DNA from: 21-14-0-10-47-8 sp966211795
GTDB lineage: Bacteria > Bdellovibrionota > Bdellovibrionia > Bdellovibrionales > Bdellovibrionaceae
Assembly (NCBI GenBank): GCA_966211795.1
Contig: CBIHNW010000020.1
Location: 1-64,000 of the forward strand
Length of the DNA: 64,000 nucleotides
Reading direction: 5' to 3'
The notes under the pieces were generated by a model. The model saw only the letters and a list, made by a program, of their open reading frames with translations. It was not told the DNA's origin and did no database searches. This document shows positions 52,080 through 61,291 of this stretch, in pieces (the stretch's first letter is position 1; every line of letters starts with the position of its first letter). A program made the translations under genes and the position numbers.

Positions 52080-52877
52080 ATGAAAAAACTGATTTTGATT
52101 TCTTTGCTCTTCTTGTCCATTTCGAAATCCCAAGCAGGCGAAAAAGATGCGTCGACCTGCGAAAGCGGCAAAGAGTTTGTGACCACTTATGAATTCCTGC
52201 GCGATGATGCGGACCTGGCTTCGGCCGGAGACAATGCCGTGCAGGTCGCATCGAAAGTCGCCGCCGGCTGCACCGGCGCCGCCAAACGTTTCATCCAAAC
52301 AGCCAAGTTTTTGAAAAAGACCGAAATTCCGATTTCCGAAATTTTAAAGACGGGAATCGATTTTGCCCAACGCGAGGATGAGCATGCCGATGCCTTCACC
52401 CAGGTTTTTAAGAGCGCATATGCCGAAGACGGATTTGATTTGGATATTGGAAATTCTTTGAAGCTGGCCAAACAAATGTCGGTTGAATACATGGGACCAG
52501 TTCAAAAGGCGCTTGTTTCATTTCAGAAAATGTCAGAGCTGTGTCTCAAAAAAGGCGAACTGACGATGAGCAAACAAGATTGCGCGGAATTATCGAAGGC
52601 CGTTTCCTTGGCCAACACCGAAAAAGGACCCGCGGCGGACGAATCTTTTATCAAGAGCTACCGATTTGCGAAAAACACTCTGGCCCTGACCGAAGCCGAC
52701 GCCTTGAAGCTGGCGCGAAATCTGATCAGCATCAGCCCGGCGGCTTTTGAAAATTTTAAGATTGGCTACGAGTACGCGCTTTCATCAAATGGCTTGAATG
52801 TTGCTAAGGATCAAGCGATGAAGCTGGGTCAAAATATGGCGGCGCTGACCATCAAGAAAAACAAGGAAGCGAAATAG
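52080..52877 (+). CDS. Exported helical protein of unknown function
   Basis: 265 residues, signal peptide ending KSQA-GEK. The mature protein is alpha-helical, with repeated segments of similar pattern such as ADLASAGDNAVQVASKVAAG, SLKLAKQMSVEYMG and EADALKLARNLISISPAAF, suggesting degenerate helical repeats. Cysteines at STCESG, AGCTGA, ELCLKK and QDCAEL may pair. No family is recognised. The stop codon sits in the loop of a hairpin that serves the converging gene. Confidence 0.7.
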   Translation: MKKLILISLLFLSISKSQAGEKDASTCESGKEFVTTYEFLRDDADLASAGDNAVQVASKVAAGCTGAAKRFIQTAKFLKKTEIPISEILKTGIDFAQREDEHADAFTQVFKSAYAEDGFDLDIGNSLKLAKQMSVEYMGPVQKALVSFQKMSELCLKKGELTMSKQDCAELSKAVSLANTEKGPAADESFIKSYRFAKNTLALTEADALKLARNLISISPAAFENFKIGYEYALSSNGLNVAKDQAMKLGQNMAALTIKKNKEAK

Positions 52878-52889
52878 TCTCGCTTCCTT
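52863..52889 (-). terminator. Terminator of the minus-strand gene, embedded in the 3' end of its neighbour
   Basis: AAGGAAGCGA (52863-52872) pairs with TCGCTTCCTT (52880-52889). On the minus strand it is followed by GTTTTTC, a U-rich tail, 29 nt past the stop of the 52918-53664 gene. The left arm encodes the last residues of the rightward gene. Confidence 0.65.
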
Positions 52890-52917
52890 CCTGTTAATTT
52901 CAGAGTCGTCATTTGCT

Positions 52918-53664
52918 TTAGAAGGTGAGCTGCCAAAGAACGCCAGGAATTGGCGCATCGCTCTTTGCCTGTGATGACAAGGGAGTCATCACGGTCGGCA
53001 ACGTGATCGGCCCGTAAATTTTCTTTTTATATTCTTGATGATAATCATTCACGATTTGCCATCGGTCGCGAAATACGATGGGCGCAAAAGCCAACAACCC
53101 CGCCGCGGCTGCGTAAATTTGTCCTTCGTTCGCGGTGTTATTTCCCAAATAAGCCGACGCCGCGAGATTGGTGACAACCGAAGCCCACATCATTTTCTTG
53201 CCAAGACCTGAAGCCGCTTCGATATTTTCTTCAGCGATTCGTTCGCGAACAAGCTCTTCTTGCGGAGTTTTATCCGGCATCGTTTTCAATAACGAATTGG
53301 CCTTGGTGTAGGGCGTATATTCTTCATTGAAATACACCGAGAATCCCAGCCATGCCAGGCCCACACCGATCGCCACCTCGCGAGAGTGTTTGACGTCGTC
53401 GCGATCTTGTTTATCGACATCCGTGGGTTTCGGTGAACTGACGCCCGCTAAAAGCGTCGCCAGTGCAGAAACCTGCATGGGTAGAAGCTGCGTTCGTCGA
53501 GTTTTCGCCTCGGTTTTTGATTCCATCGCGATTCGCTCGGAAGCCCGCGGTGAAACTTGCAGTTCGGGGTAAACAAAGGCGCTACTTTTTTCCGTCGGAT
53601 TTTCTGCCTTGACCACTTGATAGAACAAGCTGGACAGGCAGATCAGGGCGATGATTAACTTCAT
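52918..53664 (-). CDS. Exported or membrane protein of unknown function
   Basis: 248 residues with signal peptide LIALICLSSLFYQVVKA-E. Two hydrophobic stretches (EVAIGVGLAWLGFSVYF and IYAAAAGLLAFAPIVF) and a small Ala/Gly-rich one between (MMWASVVTNLAASAYLG) may span the membrane. It ends WQLTF with terminal Phe, which could point to the outer membrane, but no barrel pattern is seen. Divergent from the FecR gene with 30 bp between starts. No family is recognised. Confidence 0.7.
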   Translation of the reverse strand: MKLIIALICLSSLFYQVVKAENPTEKSSAFVYPELQVSPRASERIAMESKTEAKTRRTQLLPMQVSALATLLAGVSSPKPTDVDKQDRDDVKHSREVAIGVGLAWLGFSVYFNEEYTPYTKANSLLKTMPDKTPQEELVRERIAEENIEAASGLGKKMMWASVVTNLAASAYLGNNTANEGQIYAAAAGLLAFAPIVFRDRWQIVNDYHQEYKKKIYGPITLPTVMTPLSSQAKSDAPIPGVLWQLTF

Positions 53665-53694
53665 AGAAGTTCATTTAAACAGAGGGATACCGTC

Positions 53695-54675
53695 ATGTCT
53701 AGTTTTCGAATTATGTTCGCTATCATCTTCGGGATCACAGTCCAGGCCGGAGCGGTCGACATCAAAGAAGCCATGATTGTTTCTTATTCCGGACTGGTCG
53801 AAATATTTTCCGCATTGAATGTCGATCCAAATGCGACCGGGAAATCTTTCGTGATTTATGACGGTAAAAAATATGCCAGTCGTCGGGTTCAGTCGGGTGT
53901 AAAAGTACATCCCGGCGATATTCTTCGTTCGGGAAATGACGGCAAGATGAAAATCATTTACGACAACGGTGACGTTTTCATTCTTGGCAACGCGACCGCC
54001 TTTATCATTCCAAGCATGTTGAAAAAAGGCGCGGCCGTTGAAATCTCGTCCGAACTTCTTTACGGAAAATTAAGGGGCATGATCGATCACAAAGGTCCAT
54101 TGAGCGGGATTCGGGTGAAAACCCAATCGGTCACCAGTGGTGTTCGCGGCACCGACTTTTACATCATCAATAATCCAATGTCGATGAAGACCGAAGTTCA
54201 TGTCCTGCGCGGTGATGTCGAGGTCTCTCCGACTTCCGATAAGGTCAGCACGCAGGCGCCGGTGCATGTGAAGACGGGACAAAAAGCGCAGTTTGAACAA
54301 GCAGCTCAAGACACCGCTCAAACCAAAGGTCCCGAAATCAAAGTGCTTCTTTCATCTCAGTCAGATCTCAAACAAATTCAAGCCAACTCCACGGTGCCGG
54401 CGCCAAAGTTTGCCGAGATGAAACCGGAAGAAAAAGCGAAGGTCGAAGAGTTGCAGAAAATATCCCAGGAGATGGTGAAGGCAGATATTCAGGCCGTCAC
54501 TCCGGAAGTGTACAAGGCTTTGCAAACTGAGAAAGTCAGCAGCATCGAGGAGATCAGTCAGGTCATGATTCAGGACCTGACGAAAAAGGCCCCGAAAGGA
54601 GCTACCAAGCCACGTCTTTCTGACTTTGATGACAGCGGCGACATTTATAAAAAGTATTTCAAACCGACTGAATAA
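53695..54675 (+). CDS. FecR-domain exported protein
   Basis: 326 residues, SD GAGGG, signal peptide ending QAGA-VDI. Residues about 60-190 match the FecR beta domain: RVQSGVKVHPGDILRSGNDG, KMKIIYDNGDVFILGNATAF and VKTQSVTSGVRGTDFYI, which includes the conserved VRGTD. Such domains occur in iron-signal transducers and in many stand-alone periplasmic proteins; here there is no sigma factor or TonB receptor next to it, so a structural or sensing role is likelier. The C-terminal part is helical and charged with a Lys/Pro tail. Confidence 0.8.
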   Translation: MSSFRIMFAIIFGITVQAGAVDIKEAMIVSYSGLVEIFSALNVDPNATGKSFVIYDGKKYASRRVQSGVKVHPGDILRSGNDGKMKIIYDNGDVFILGNATAFIIPSMLKKGAAVEISSELLYGKLRGMIDHKGPLSGIRVKTQSVTSGVRGTDFYIINNPMSMKTEVHVLRGDVEVSPTSDKVSTQAPVHVKTGQKAQFEQAAQDTAQTKGPEIKVLLSSQSDLKQIQANSTVPAPKFAEMKPEEKAKVEELQKISQEMVKADIQAVTPEVYKALQTEKVSSIEEISQVMIQDLTKKAPKGATKPRLSDFDDSGDIYKKYFKPTE

Positions 54676-54733
54676 GCGGTCCGTTTTTACTCTCGCCTGA
54701 ATCGAAAGGCCATCGCGCTCGAATTTGCAAAAC

Positions 54734-54763
54734 AAAAGCCCGGCTTTCAGGGCCAGGGCTTTT
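54734..54763. terminator. Bidirectional terminator between the FecR gene and flgE
   Basis: AAAAGCCC (54734-54741) pairs with GGGCTTTT (54756-54763), with extra GC pairing in the loop. Minus-strand readers meet TTTTGTTTTGC after the stem, plus-strand readers TTTTGCG, so it ends both converging transcripts, most strongly the flagellar one. Confidence 0.75.
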
Positions 54764-54815
54764 GCGACGTTGACTTAAATTAACGCACGATTGCTACATA
54801 AAAAGGGAAGTCACC

Positions 54816-56099
54816 TTATCTCTTCAGCTGGATGACTTCTTCGAGCAATTGGTCGGTCGTGGTGATCGTCTTCGCGTTGGCCTGGAAGCCGCGCTGATTT
54901 TGGATCAGGTTCACGAATTCGGCTGCCAGATCGACCGTTGAACGCTCGAGAGATTTTGCGAAGAGCTTACCGCGACCCGCGCGGCCCGAAGTGCCCAGTG
55001 CGGCGAGACCTGAATCGCGGGACTCTTTCAATCGGTTGTTACCGACTTTGAACAGAGCTTCCGGATTTTCGAATTTCGCCATCGCGATTTGCGACAAGTC
55101 CTGCGCTTCACCGTTCGAGTACAATGCGGTCAAGATACCTTGGTCATTGAACGAAAGGTTCGTGATCGTACCCGCCGCCGCACCATCTTGGTGCCATGTG
55201 ATCAAGTCTGAATCTTTTCCGTACTGCTTCGATCCCTCGATGCCTTTTCCGCCTTCGCCGATTGCATCACCGAAGTTCAATTTGATCTTTTGATCTTGCA
55301 ATGCTCCACCCGCGAAATTGAAATTGCTTTCCGTCATTTCCTGAGTGTTCAGCTTACCATCAACTGTGAATTCCAATTTACCTTTGCAGATTTCGCCAAG
55401 CTCACCTGGTTTTCCGCCGGTGATTTCTTTTCCATCCACGACACCGCGGTATTCCCATTTACGATCTTCCGTTTTATTGAAGAACATGGTCACCAAGTGC
55501 TTGTTTCCCTGAGAGTCATACATCTCGACACCCGTTGAATAGTGCGAAGTTGCATACGGATCTTTGATGTCGAATTTCTTGGTCGCTTCGACGCGAGAAT
55601 CCAAGTTCAAATCCATTTTCACTTCTTTGGTCGCCTTTGCGGGAATCAGCGCGCGTGGGAAACGGATGTTATCGGTCTTATTCAGGATCACGCCTTTTTC
55701 ATCGGCCTGGAAACCCTGAACGCGTTGGTTGTCGTTGGTGACAAGATAGCCTTCGCGGTCAAAGTGGAAAGATCCGTCACGAGTGTACGACGTGCCATCG
55801 GTGCCTTTCACTTGGAAATAACCTTCACCCGAGATTGCCAGGTCCGTGACCTTGTCCGTCGCATCGACGTTACCCTGAGTGATGATGGGATTGACGGCGC
55901 CGATCTTGGTACCACGACCGATCTGGTTACCGCCCAAGATGCCTTTTAAGTCTTTCGAAAGAATGTCTTGAAATTCCGCACGCGAGGATTTGAAACCGAC
56001 GGTGTTGGCGTTGGCGATGTTGTCACCAACCACTCCCAGCGCTTCACCCTGTGCGACGAGACCGGATACACCGGTGTATAATGAAGAAAGAATTCCCAT
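54816..56099 (-). CDS. flgE: Flagellar hook protein FlgE
   Basis: 427 residues from ATG 56099 (SD GGAGG; the ORF's earlier GTG/ATG is rejected). N-terminal MGILSSLYTGVSGLVAQGEA and DNIANANTVGFKSSRAEFQD and C-terminal FVNLIQNQRGFQANAKTITT are the coiled D0/D1 ends of hook-rod proteins; ISGEGYFQVKGTDGTSYTRD is the conserved FlgE/F/G core. The central domain and place after flgD favour FlgE over FlgF or FlgG. It is last in the operon, 225 nt after the preceding gene; that gap holds two small hairpins but no recognised promoter. Confidence 0.92.
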   Translation of the reverse strand: MGILSSLYTGVSGLVAQGEALGVVGDNIANANTVGFKSSRAEFQDILSKDLKGILGGNQIGRGTKIGAVNPIITQGNVDATDKVTDLAISGEGYFQVKGTDGTSYTRDGSFHFDREGYLVTNDNQRVQGFQADEKGVILNKTDNIRFPRALIPAKATKEVKMDLNLDSRVEATKKFDIKDPYATSHYSTGVEMYDSQGNKHLVTMFFNKTEDRKWEYRGVVDGKEITGGKPGELGEICKGKLEFTVDGKLNTQEMTESNFNFAGGALQDQKIKLNFGDAIGEGGKGIEGSKQYGKDSDLITWHQDGAAAGTITNLSFNDQGILTALYSNGEAQDLSQIAMAKFENPEALFKVGNNRLKESRDSGLAALGTSGRAGRGKLFAKSLERSTVDLAAEFVNLIQNQRGFQANAKTITTTDQLLEEVIQLKR

Positions 56100-56324
56100 T
56101 GTGACCTCCATGTCGTTTCGAATCCCATCAATCAGTCAAGGATCCGAGTTTTGGAGGGCTTCCTCTACGAGGACCAGCCCTATTATTTAATTTTTAGCCA
56201 ACCTTCGGTTGGACATTGTTAAAACCTTCGCCGATATTCGACCGGCATTAAAACCTAAAACAAATCCGTCACACCTTGTCTTCGCTTCGCCATCCTGGCT
56301 TGGCAATATCCGCGGTGTGCGCGG

Positions 56325-56843
56325 TTACATCACGATCGTGCTGTCGATGTTCGTGAATACATTTTCCTTCAATGCATTCTTATCCATCACGGTCACTACC
56401 GTTTTGTTCTTCACGCTGACAATCAACGCCGAATCATTCATCAGCACCAGGGTGTCTTTCGAACCTTTCGAAGCGGCTCGGCTGACGGCTTCATTCAATC
56501 GCTCCATATCGGCCTTATTGAATGAGATGCCCCGGGTCTGCATGCGTTCCACGGCATGATTTGAAAACTTGACGGCTTCTGCCGGATTCGCGCCTGCCGC
56601 CGCGGGAGTTTTTCCCACCGCTGTCGGCATGCCACCTGCGGGAGCTTTTCCCACTTGCGGTTGCAATCCACCTTGGATGCCGTTCAAGGTTTCTTGAAAA
56701 GAGGGTCCAACCGCAGGTTGGCCAAAGCCCTGCCCCGGGATCGAGGTTTTGCCAACGGCACCGCCACCAATGGCGGAGCCAGTGCCAACACCCTGGCCCG
56801 ACTGGATCATATTCTCAAAATTTGAAACCTTCTTAATATCCAC
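56325..56843 (-). CDS. Flagellar operon protein (TIGR02530 type)
   Basis: 172 residues. The C-terminal half has the family signature: VKFSNHAVERMQTRGISFNK, KGSKDTLVLMNDSALIVSV and ENVFTNIDSTIVM. This small protein is found between flgD and flgE in many non-enteric bacteria; its exact job is not established, with hook assembly inferred from position. The N-terminal half is Gly/Pro/Ala-rich low complexity. SD is weak; the flgD gene ends 52 nt upstream. Confidence 0.88.
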   Translation of the reverse strand: MDIKKVSNFENMIQSGQGVGTGSAIGGGAVGKTSIPGQGFGQPAVGPSFQETLNGIQGGLQPQVGKAPAGGMPTAVGKTPAAAGANPAEAVKFSNHAVERMQTRGISFNKADMERLNEAVSRAASKGSKDTLVLMNDSALIVSVKNKTVVTVMDKNALKENVFTNIDSTIVM

Positions 56844-56895
56844 TTTTCATTTTCCTCTTCAGTTCAAGTCCGTACTCGCCTCACTGAAGAAAAGT

Positions 56896-57921
56896 TTATT
56901 TTTTCTCTGAGCTGTCCGGGCGCGTCTCTTTTTCGAGCTTTGCCATCATATCACGAGACATTCCCACACTGCTCATCAAGTTCGATGCTGGAGGAGGTTC
57001 GGGATCACCCGCACTCTTCTCACCATCTGCCTTTTCTCCATTTTGCGTTGCGGACATTGGGTTTAACAAGTCCTGTCGAGAAGCTTTTTTTGCAATCTGG
57101 TCGTTCTTCATAAGACTTGGGTCCACAATTTTCTTCACGTCTTTCAGTTTGATACTTTGTGTCCCCACCAAAAGAACAGGTCCTTCCGGTGTGTAATTCA
57201 AACCTGAAATCATGCCTTCGAAATCCGTCTTCACCGCAAGCTTGGTGCCGTTGGCCGCCGTCGCTTCGAGAAAGAACTGATATTCGCCCGCCGGGGCCGC
57301 TTGTCCGCGATCATCTTGTCCGTTCCAAGTAAAACTGTTCGTACCCTTCTTGAGATCTTTCAGATCCACGGTGCGAATGATTTCGCCGGCGCTGTTACGA
57401 ACTTTGAATTTCGCTTCCTTCGCGTCACCCGATAATTGGTAAGAAAAATCATGCGTCTTATCGCCCTTGATTCGAACCAGCTTCGAAGAATCTCCACTGA
57501 CGGCCTTGCCGATGAAATTCAACGCCTGAAAACTTTCCGACGGCTTCTGTCCCGCCTTCATGTCTTCCAACGTCTTATTCACGTTCTGCAACTGTTCGAC
57601 CGAGCTGAATTGAGCGAGCTGCGCCGCCAATTCGTGTCCCTGCATCGGATTCGTTGGATCTTGGTGCTTCATCTGCGCGATCATCAATCGCATGAAGGCA
57701 TCTTTATCCATCTTATCGCTGCCGACGGCCCGAATTTTTTTGGACGGGTCCACGTAATTGGGATCCGCAATTTTATTGAGCACGTCTCCGATGTTTTCAT
57801 CGCCGAACCTTGCCAAATCCTGAGCGCCATTGGATTTCACTCCATCGCTCCCCCGAATGACTTCGTTCTGAGGCGCTTCACTAAAAGCTTTCGTCCCGGT
57901 CTTCACACCCATCACGGCCAT
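56896..57921 (-). CDS. flgD: Flagellar hook-cap scaffolding protein FlgD
   Basis: 341 residues, SD AAGGAG. The conserved N-terminal block is clear: MDKDAFMRLMIAQMKHQDPT, NPMQGHELAAQLAQFSSVEQ, which is exported and sits at the growing hook tip. The C-terminal FLG-Ig/TUDOR-like part follows (KFKVRNSAGEIIRTVDLKDL, NSFTWNGQDDRGQAAPAGEY). It is longer than the enteric protein (about 230) because of a Pro/Ser/Lys-rich tail of ~70 residues. Confidence 0.93.
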   Translation of the reverse strand: MAVMGVKTGTKAFSEAPQNEVIRGSDGVKSNGAQDLARFGDENIGDVLNKIADPNYVDPSKKIRAVGSDKMDKDAFMRLMIAQMKHQDPTNPMQGHELAAQLAQFSSVEQLQNVNKTLEDMKAGQKPSESFQALNFIGKAVSGDSSKLVRIKGDKTHDFSYQLSGDAKEAKFKVRNSAGEIIRTVDLKDLKKGTNSFTWNGQDDRGQAAPAGEYQFFLEATAANGTKLAVKTDFEGMISGLNYTPEGPVLLVGTQSIKLKDVKKIVDPSLMKNDQIAKKASRQDLLNPMSATQNGEKADGEKSAGDPEPPPASNLMSSVGMSRDMMAKLEKETRPDSSEKK

Positions 57922-57962
57922 GTGCTTGCTCCTTCTGTCTCAGCTTCAGTTTCTCATGATTC

Positions 57963-59912
57963 TTATGCGACCAAGTCTAGACCTCGACCCTTTCCAGACC
58001 CAATTTCCCGTTTCGCTGACGTCGAAACTGAGGTGCTGGCCGGGATTGCGGCTTCTCGTCGGTTCGTGCCGTAAGCGCGAATTCCCGGAGAATCCATAAA
58101 GCCACTTCGTCGCTCGAATCCACCATTGTTGCTGCCATTGAACTCGCTCCAAAAATCTCGAGCCTGTTGCTTCGATTGATCTTGCCGCGCATCCATCTGC
58201 TGCTTTTGGTTCGAGTCGTGATTCCGGGCGTCTGCCGATGTTTGGTTGCCGACATCCACCTTCACCTGATCCACCGCCAATTGGTGTTGCGCCAGATGAG
58301 TTTTCAGATCACCGATTGAGCTTTCGATCAGCTTCTTGGCTTCCTTGGTTTCGGCTTGCATCTCCAGATTCACTTTGCCATCCAACACCGTCATTTTCAT
58401 ATGAACCTGACCGATGCCTTCCGGAGCCATCTGAATTTTTGCTTCACCGCCGCCTTTTTTAATCAAGTACTGAGCCTGCTTCATCATCTGCTGAACGTTG
58501 GCTTCGTTTTCAGCTGGATTGGCGGCGCGGTTTTCCATTCCCGCTCCGGCCATCACGGCACCAAACGAATTCTGGGCGTTGATTCCTTCGCCCTGCACGT
58601 GTTGCAAATGATGTGGCTGCGGTTGCGACACCAGGGACTGCTGATCCGGCGACGAGCCATCTCCGCTCATGTCATCCGAATCATCATCATCCGCGCCCCC
58701 GAGACCGAGAGCCGCCATGCCGCTCACCCCTGCCGCGCCTGCCAATCCGGTGGTACCTGCGGTGTTCGCACCGTTCGCGCCACCCAGCATTTGCTCGGCT
58801 TTCAAAGCTTTCATGTTCTGCGGATCCGATTTCAACCCTTGATCCAACGCCGCCGCCGAAGCGCTCAGCGCCGACAAAGATTTCAGAAGCGCCTTTGCTT
58901 CTGGCGAATTGGGATCCATGCCCTGCATCTGCTGCTGCATGTTTGCGAGATCCGCATTCGATTTCGCCATCGTTTCTTTGTTGCGCATAAAGGCCGGAAG
59001 CTTATCCGCTTGTGGATTTTGTCCGAAAGCCACTTGATCTTTCGGCATCGCATCCTGCAAGGGATTCACGTCCTGCATCTGTGGAGCATTGGATTGAAAG
59101 CCCTTCATCGCTTCAGACTCGGGCTTCATCGCCTGCGGTCCCTGCATGAAAAACTTGGAATTCATTTGATCCAAAGATTGATTCAGCATCGTGCGCCGCT
59201 GCTGCGAATTCAGTGGAGCCGTCGCCAATGCAGCACCTGCCGCACCCGCCGCCACCATCTGACCTTTCGCCATGCCCGGATCCTGCGCCATCTTGAGCTG
59301 CGCCAGCATCCCCATGTAAAGCGCCATCGCCTTTTGCGAATCATCATCGTTTAAGTTTAATTGAGCAATCACCTGTGAGGCCGAGTCTTCAGGAGAAGAC
59401 AGTTGCTCGCTTTTCGGGATTTTCGTCATGGCCTCCACCATTCGTTGTGGAGGGATGCCGAATTCACTCTCCATAGAGTCCATAAATTCCAGCATCACTT
59501 GTTCCCGATTCGGCGAATCACTGTTGGTTTTATTTCCAACCTTCTCGCTTTGTCCCTTTTCCTTCACAGATCTTGGCTCATCCCAGCTGTCATTTTCTTT
59601 CTGGGCCGTCCTTGGCTCGTTCCTGTTCGGTTCAGCACTGGTTCGATCCGGAGTTCGGTCCTGCATACTTTTTTGGACCGGAACGGGATCACGTTTCACT
59701 TGCTGCTCTCGAACAGTTTTGTCGGCTTTGTCATTCACCACCGCGGGTTTCCCCGTATTCTCGTCGGCTGATGACGTTTTCAAAATCCGATCAAAGGAAC
59801 TCGCTTCGGGTCGTACATTTGGGTTTCCGAAAGCCTTTTCTTGGCTCCGGCTCGTTCCCAAATCTGTCGCCCTTTTCAGGGACGGACCCAGATTCGCGAG
59901 ATCTGTTATCAA
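57963..59912 (-). CDS. fliK: Flagellar hook-length control protein FliK
   Basis: 649 residues, larger than the enteric 375-405. The C-terminal Flg_hook domain is recognisable: GGGEAKIQMAPEGIGQVHMK and MTVLDGKVNLEMQAETKEAK, followed by SSIGDLKTHLAQHQLAVDQV. The rest is Gln/Met/Ala/Asp-rich, low in order, as expected for the extended ruler part secreted through the hook; its length should set the hook length. Between flgD and the MotE-like gene in the operon. Confidence 0.88.
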   Translation of the reverse strand: MITDLANLGPSLKRATDLGTSRSQEKAFGNPNVRPEASSFDRILKTSSADENTGKPAVVNDKADKTVREQQVKRDPVPVQKSMQDRTPDRTSAEPNRNEPRTAQKENDSWDEPRSVKEKGQSEKVGNKTNSDSPNREQVMLEFMDSMESEFGIPPQRMVEAMTKIPKSEQLSSPEDSASQVIAQLNLNDDDSQKAMALYMGMLAQLKMAQDPGMAKGQMVAAGAAGAALATAPLNSQQRRTMLNQSLDQMNSKFFMQGPQAMKPESEAMKGFQSNAPQMQDVNPLQDAMPKDQVAFGQNPQADKLPAFMRNKETMAKSNADLANMQQQMQGMDPNSPEAKALLKSLSALSASAAALDQGLKSDPQNMKALKAEQMLGGANGANTAGTTGLAGAAGVSGMAALGLGGADDDDSDDMSGDGSSPDQQSLVSQPQPHHLQHVQGEGINAQNSFGAVMAGAGMENRAANPAENEANVQQMMKQAQYLIKKGGGEAKIQMAPEGIGQVHMKMTVLDGKVNLEMQAETKEAKKLIESSIGDLKTHLAQHQLAVDQVKVDVGNQTSADARNHDSNQKQQMDARQDQSKQQARDFWSEFNGSNNGGFERRSGFMDSPGIRAYGTNRREAAIPASTSVSTSAKREIGSGKGRGLDLVA

Positions 59913-59957
59913 AACTTATTTCCCCCTCTCTTGTCTCCTCTCTAGATGTCTAGAGAA

Positions 59958-60812
59958 TCAGTTGCCGTTTCTCTTATAGCCTGCATACTTTTCCGAAAAC
60001 GTTTTCACCTTTTCGGCTTTCACTAAATTCATGACTTCGGCGGCATTTTTCTTTTTCATGCGGCCCAAGATTTCAATCGCCAGGTTCTCGTCCATTTCCT
60101 CGAACGCCTTCGCCGCCTGTTGCGGTTTCATGCTCGAGTACATCTGCACGAGATTATCGATTTTTTTATCATCCGCCTGAACCTTCTCGTCCAACACGGT
60201 CGAAATATTTTTGCGAGTGTTCTCGAGATCCGCCAATCGCTTCTCCAATTCGCCTTTTTGCGCCTGGATTTCCTGCTCGAGACGGTTGAGCTCTTCTTCG
60301 CGAGCGTCCAATTCACGCTTTCGCTCGTTCAATTTCGCAAAGTGATTGATTTCGTCTTCGCTGTAATCTTTTTTTGCGACGGGCTCTTCCGGTTTTTTAT
60401 CTTTGTCCGTGGCTGCCGCACCAGCTTCTGCTGGCTTTTCGCCTTCTTTGCCTTCACCCGCAGCCGGCGCCTTTGCGGCTGGTTTCGTTTCTTCCGCGTG
60501 TGCGGTGCCACCCAAGAATGAAATTTCCAAGCGACGCGCGTATTTTTCAATCTCTTCGGATTTGGTCAAACCAAAACCCGCGATCAACAATCCGAGCAAA
60601 GAAAATCCGGCAAGCTTCCAGGGAATGCCGCGCTTTTTTCTCTTGGGGGCTTGCGGCCGCAGACGCAAACGCAATTCTTTCGCGAGCTGTTTGGCATCCT
60701 GAGACTGAACGGTTTTTCTCGAAGCAGAAGCTGGGCGCACGGGTTGCGGAGGCGCTCCTTGTGCGGCAATCTTCTGTGCTTTTTTGAAAAATTGATCGTA
60801 GCCGTTCTTCAT
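59958..60812 (-). CDS. MotE-like / MgtE N-domain flagellar protein
   Basis: 284 residues. Basic N-terminus, one membrane helix (WKLAGFSLLGLLIAGFGLT), an Ala/Pro/Lys/Glu linker, a long coiled coil (ELDAREEELNRLEQEIQAQK), then an MgtE-N-like domain (MYSSMKPQQAAKAFEEMDEN and IEILGRMKKKNAAEVMNLV). This layout matches the periplasmic MotE-type chaperone of MotC encoded beside fliJ in many proteobacteria. Its start overlaps the fliJ stop by 4 nt. Exact function here is inferred. Confidence 0.8.
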   Translation of the reverse strand: MKNGYDQFFKKAQKIAAQGAPPQPVRPASASRKTVQSQDAKQLAKELRLRLRPQAPKRKKRGIPWKLAGFSLLGLLIAGFGLTKSEEIEKYARRLEISFLGGTAHAEETKPAAKAPAAGEGKEGEKPAEAGAAATDKDKKPEEPVAKKDYSEDEINHFAKLNERKRELDAREEELNRLEQEIQAQKGELEKRLADLENTRKNISTVLDEKVQADDKKIDNLVQMYSSMKPQQAAKAFEEMDENLAIEILGRMKKKNAAEVMNLVKAEKVKTFSEKYAGYKRNGN

Positions 60813-61261
60813 TTCTCAGCATCCTCTCGGCGAAAGCGCATCAGATTGATATCGTCCGCGTTTTTCTGCTCACGCTTGCGTCGTTCAACTTTGTATTCCT
60901 TGAACTGCTTGTCCTTGAGCTCTTCGATTATTTTATAATCAATTGCCTTTTGCCGCAAAATTTCCCGCAGTTTCTCGACCAGACTTTCGCATTCCTGGAT
61001 GCGCAATTTTTGCCGGTCCATCCGAATGTCCTGCCCCTTGATGAACTCGTCCACCTGCAAAAGGGCCGGACTGGCCTTTCCGCCTTCAGACTGACGTCGG
61101 AACGCCTGGTCCCGGGCGGCGATCACGGCTTCTCGCATTTCATCCATTTTCTGATTTTGCTTATTCAGTTCTGCCTGCGCTTCTTGAAATTCTCGCTGCG
61201 CCAGATCCTCGAGGATCTTTCGATGTTGCAGAACTTTTTCCAATTGAAATTTGAATTTCAT
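60809..61261 (-). CDS. fliJ: Flagellar export protein FliJ
   Basis: 150 residues, wholly charged coiled coil. KFKFQLEKVLQHRKILEDLA at the N-terminus is the family hallmark (F-x-LxxVLxxR), and the long heptad region continues to RKREQKNADDINLMRF. FliJ acts as the central stalk in the FliI ring and escorts chaperones. Position between fliI and the MotE-like gene confirms it. Confidence 0.9.
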   Translation of the reverse strand: MKFKFQLEKVLQHRKILEDLAQREFQEAQAELNKQNQKMDEMREAVIAARDQAFRRQSEGGKASPALLQVDEFIKGQDIRMDRQKLRIQECESLVEKLREILRQKAIDYKIIEELKDKQFKEYKVERRKREQKNADDINLMRFRREDAEK

Positions 61262-61291
61262 TTACACCCAATCATTGCGATTCAGTTCGCA

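Noticed and set aside
58356..59354. 332-codon open frame antisense to fliK
   Set aside because: Product is dominated by Arg, His and Leu, as expected from reading the reverse of Gln/Met/Ala-rich fliK codons.
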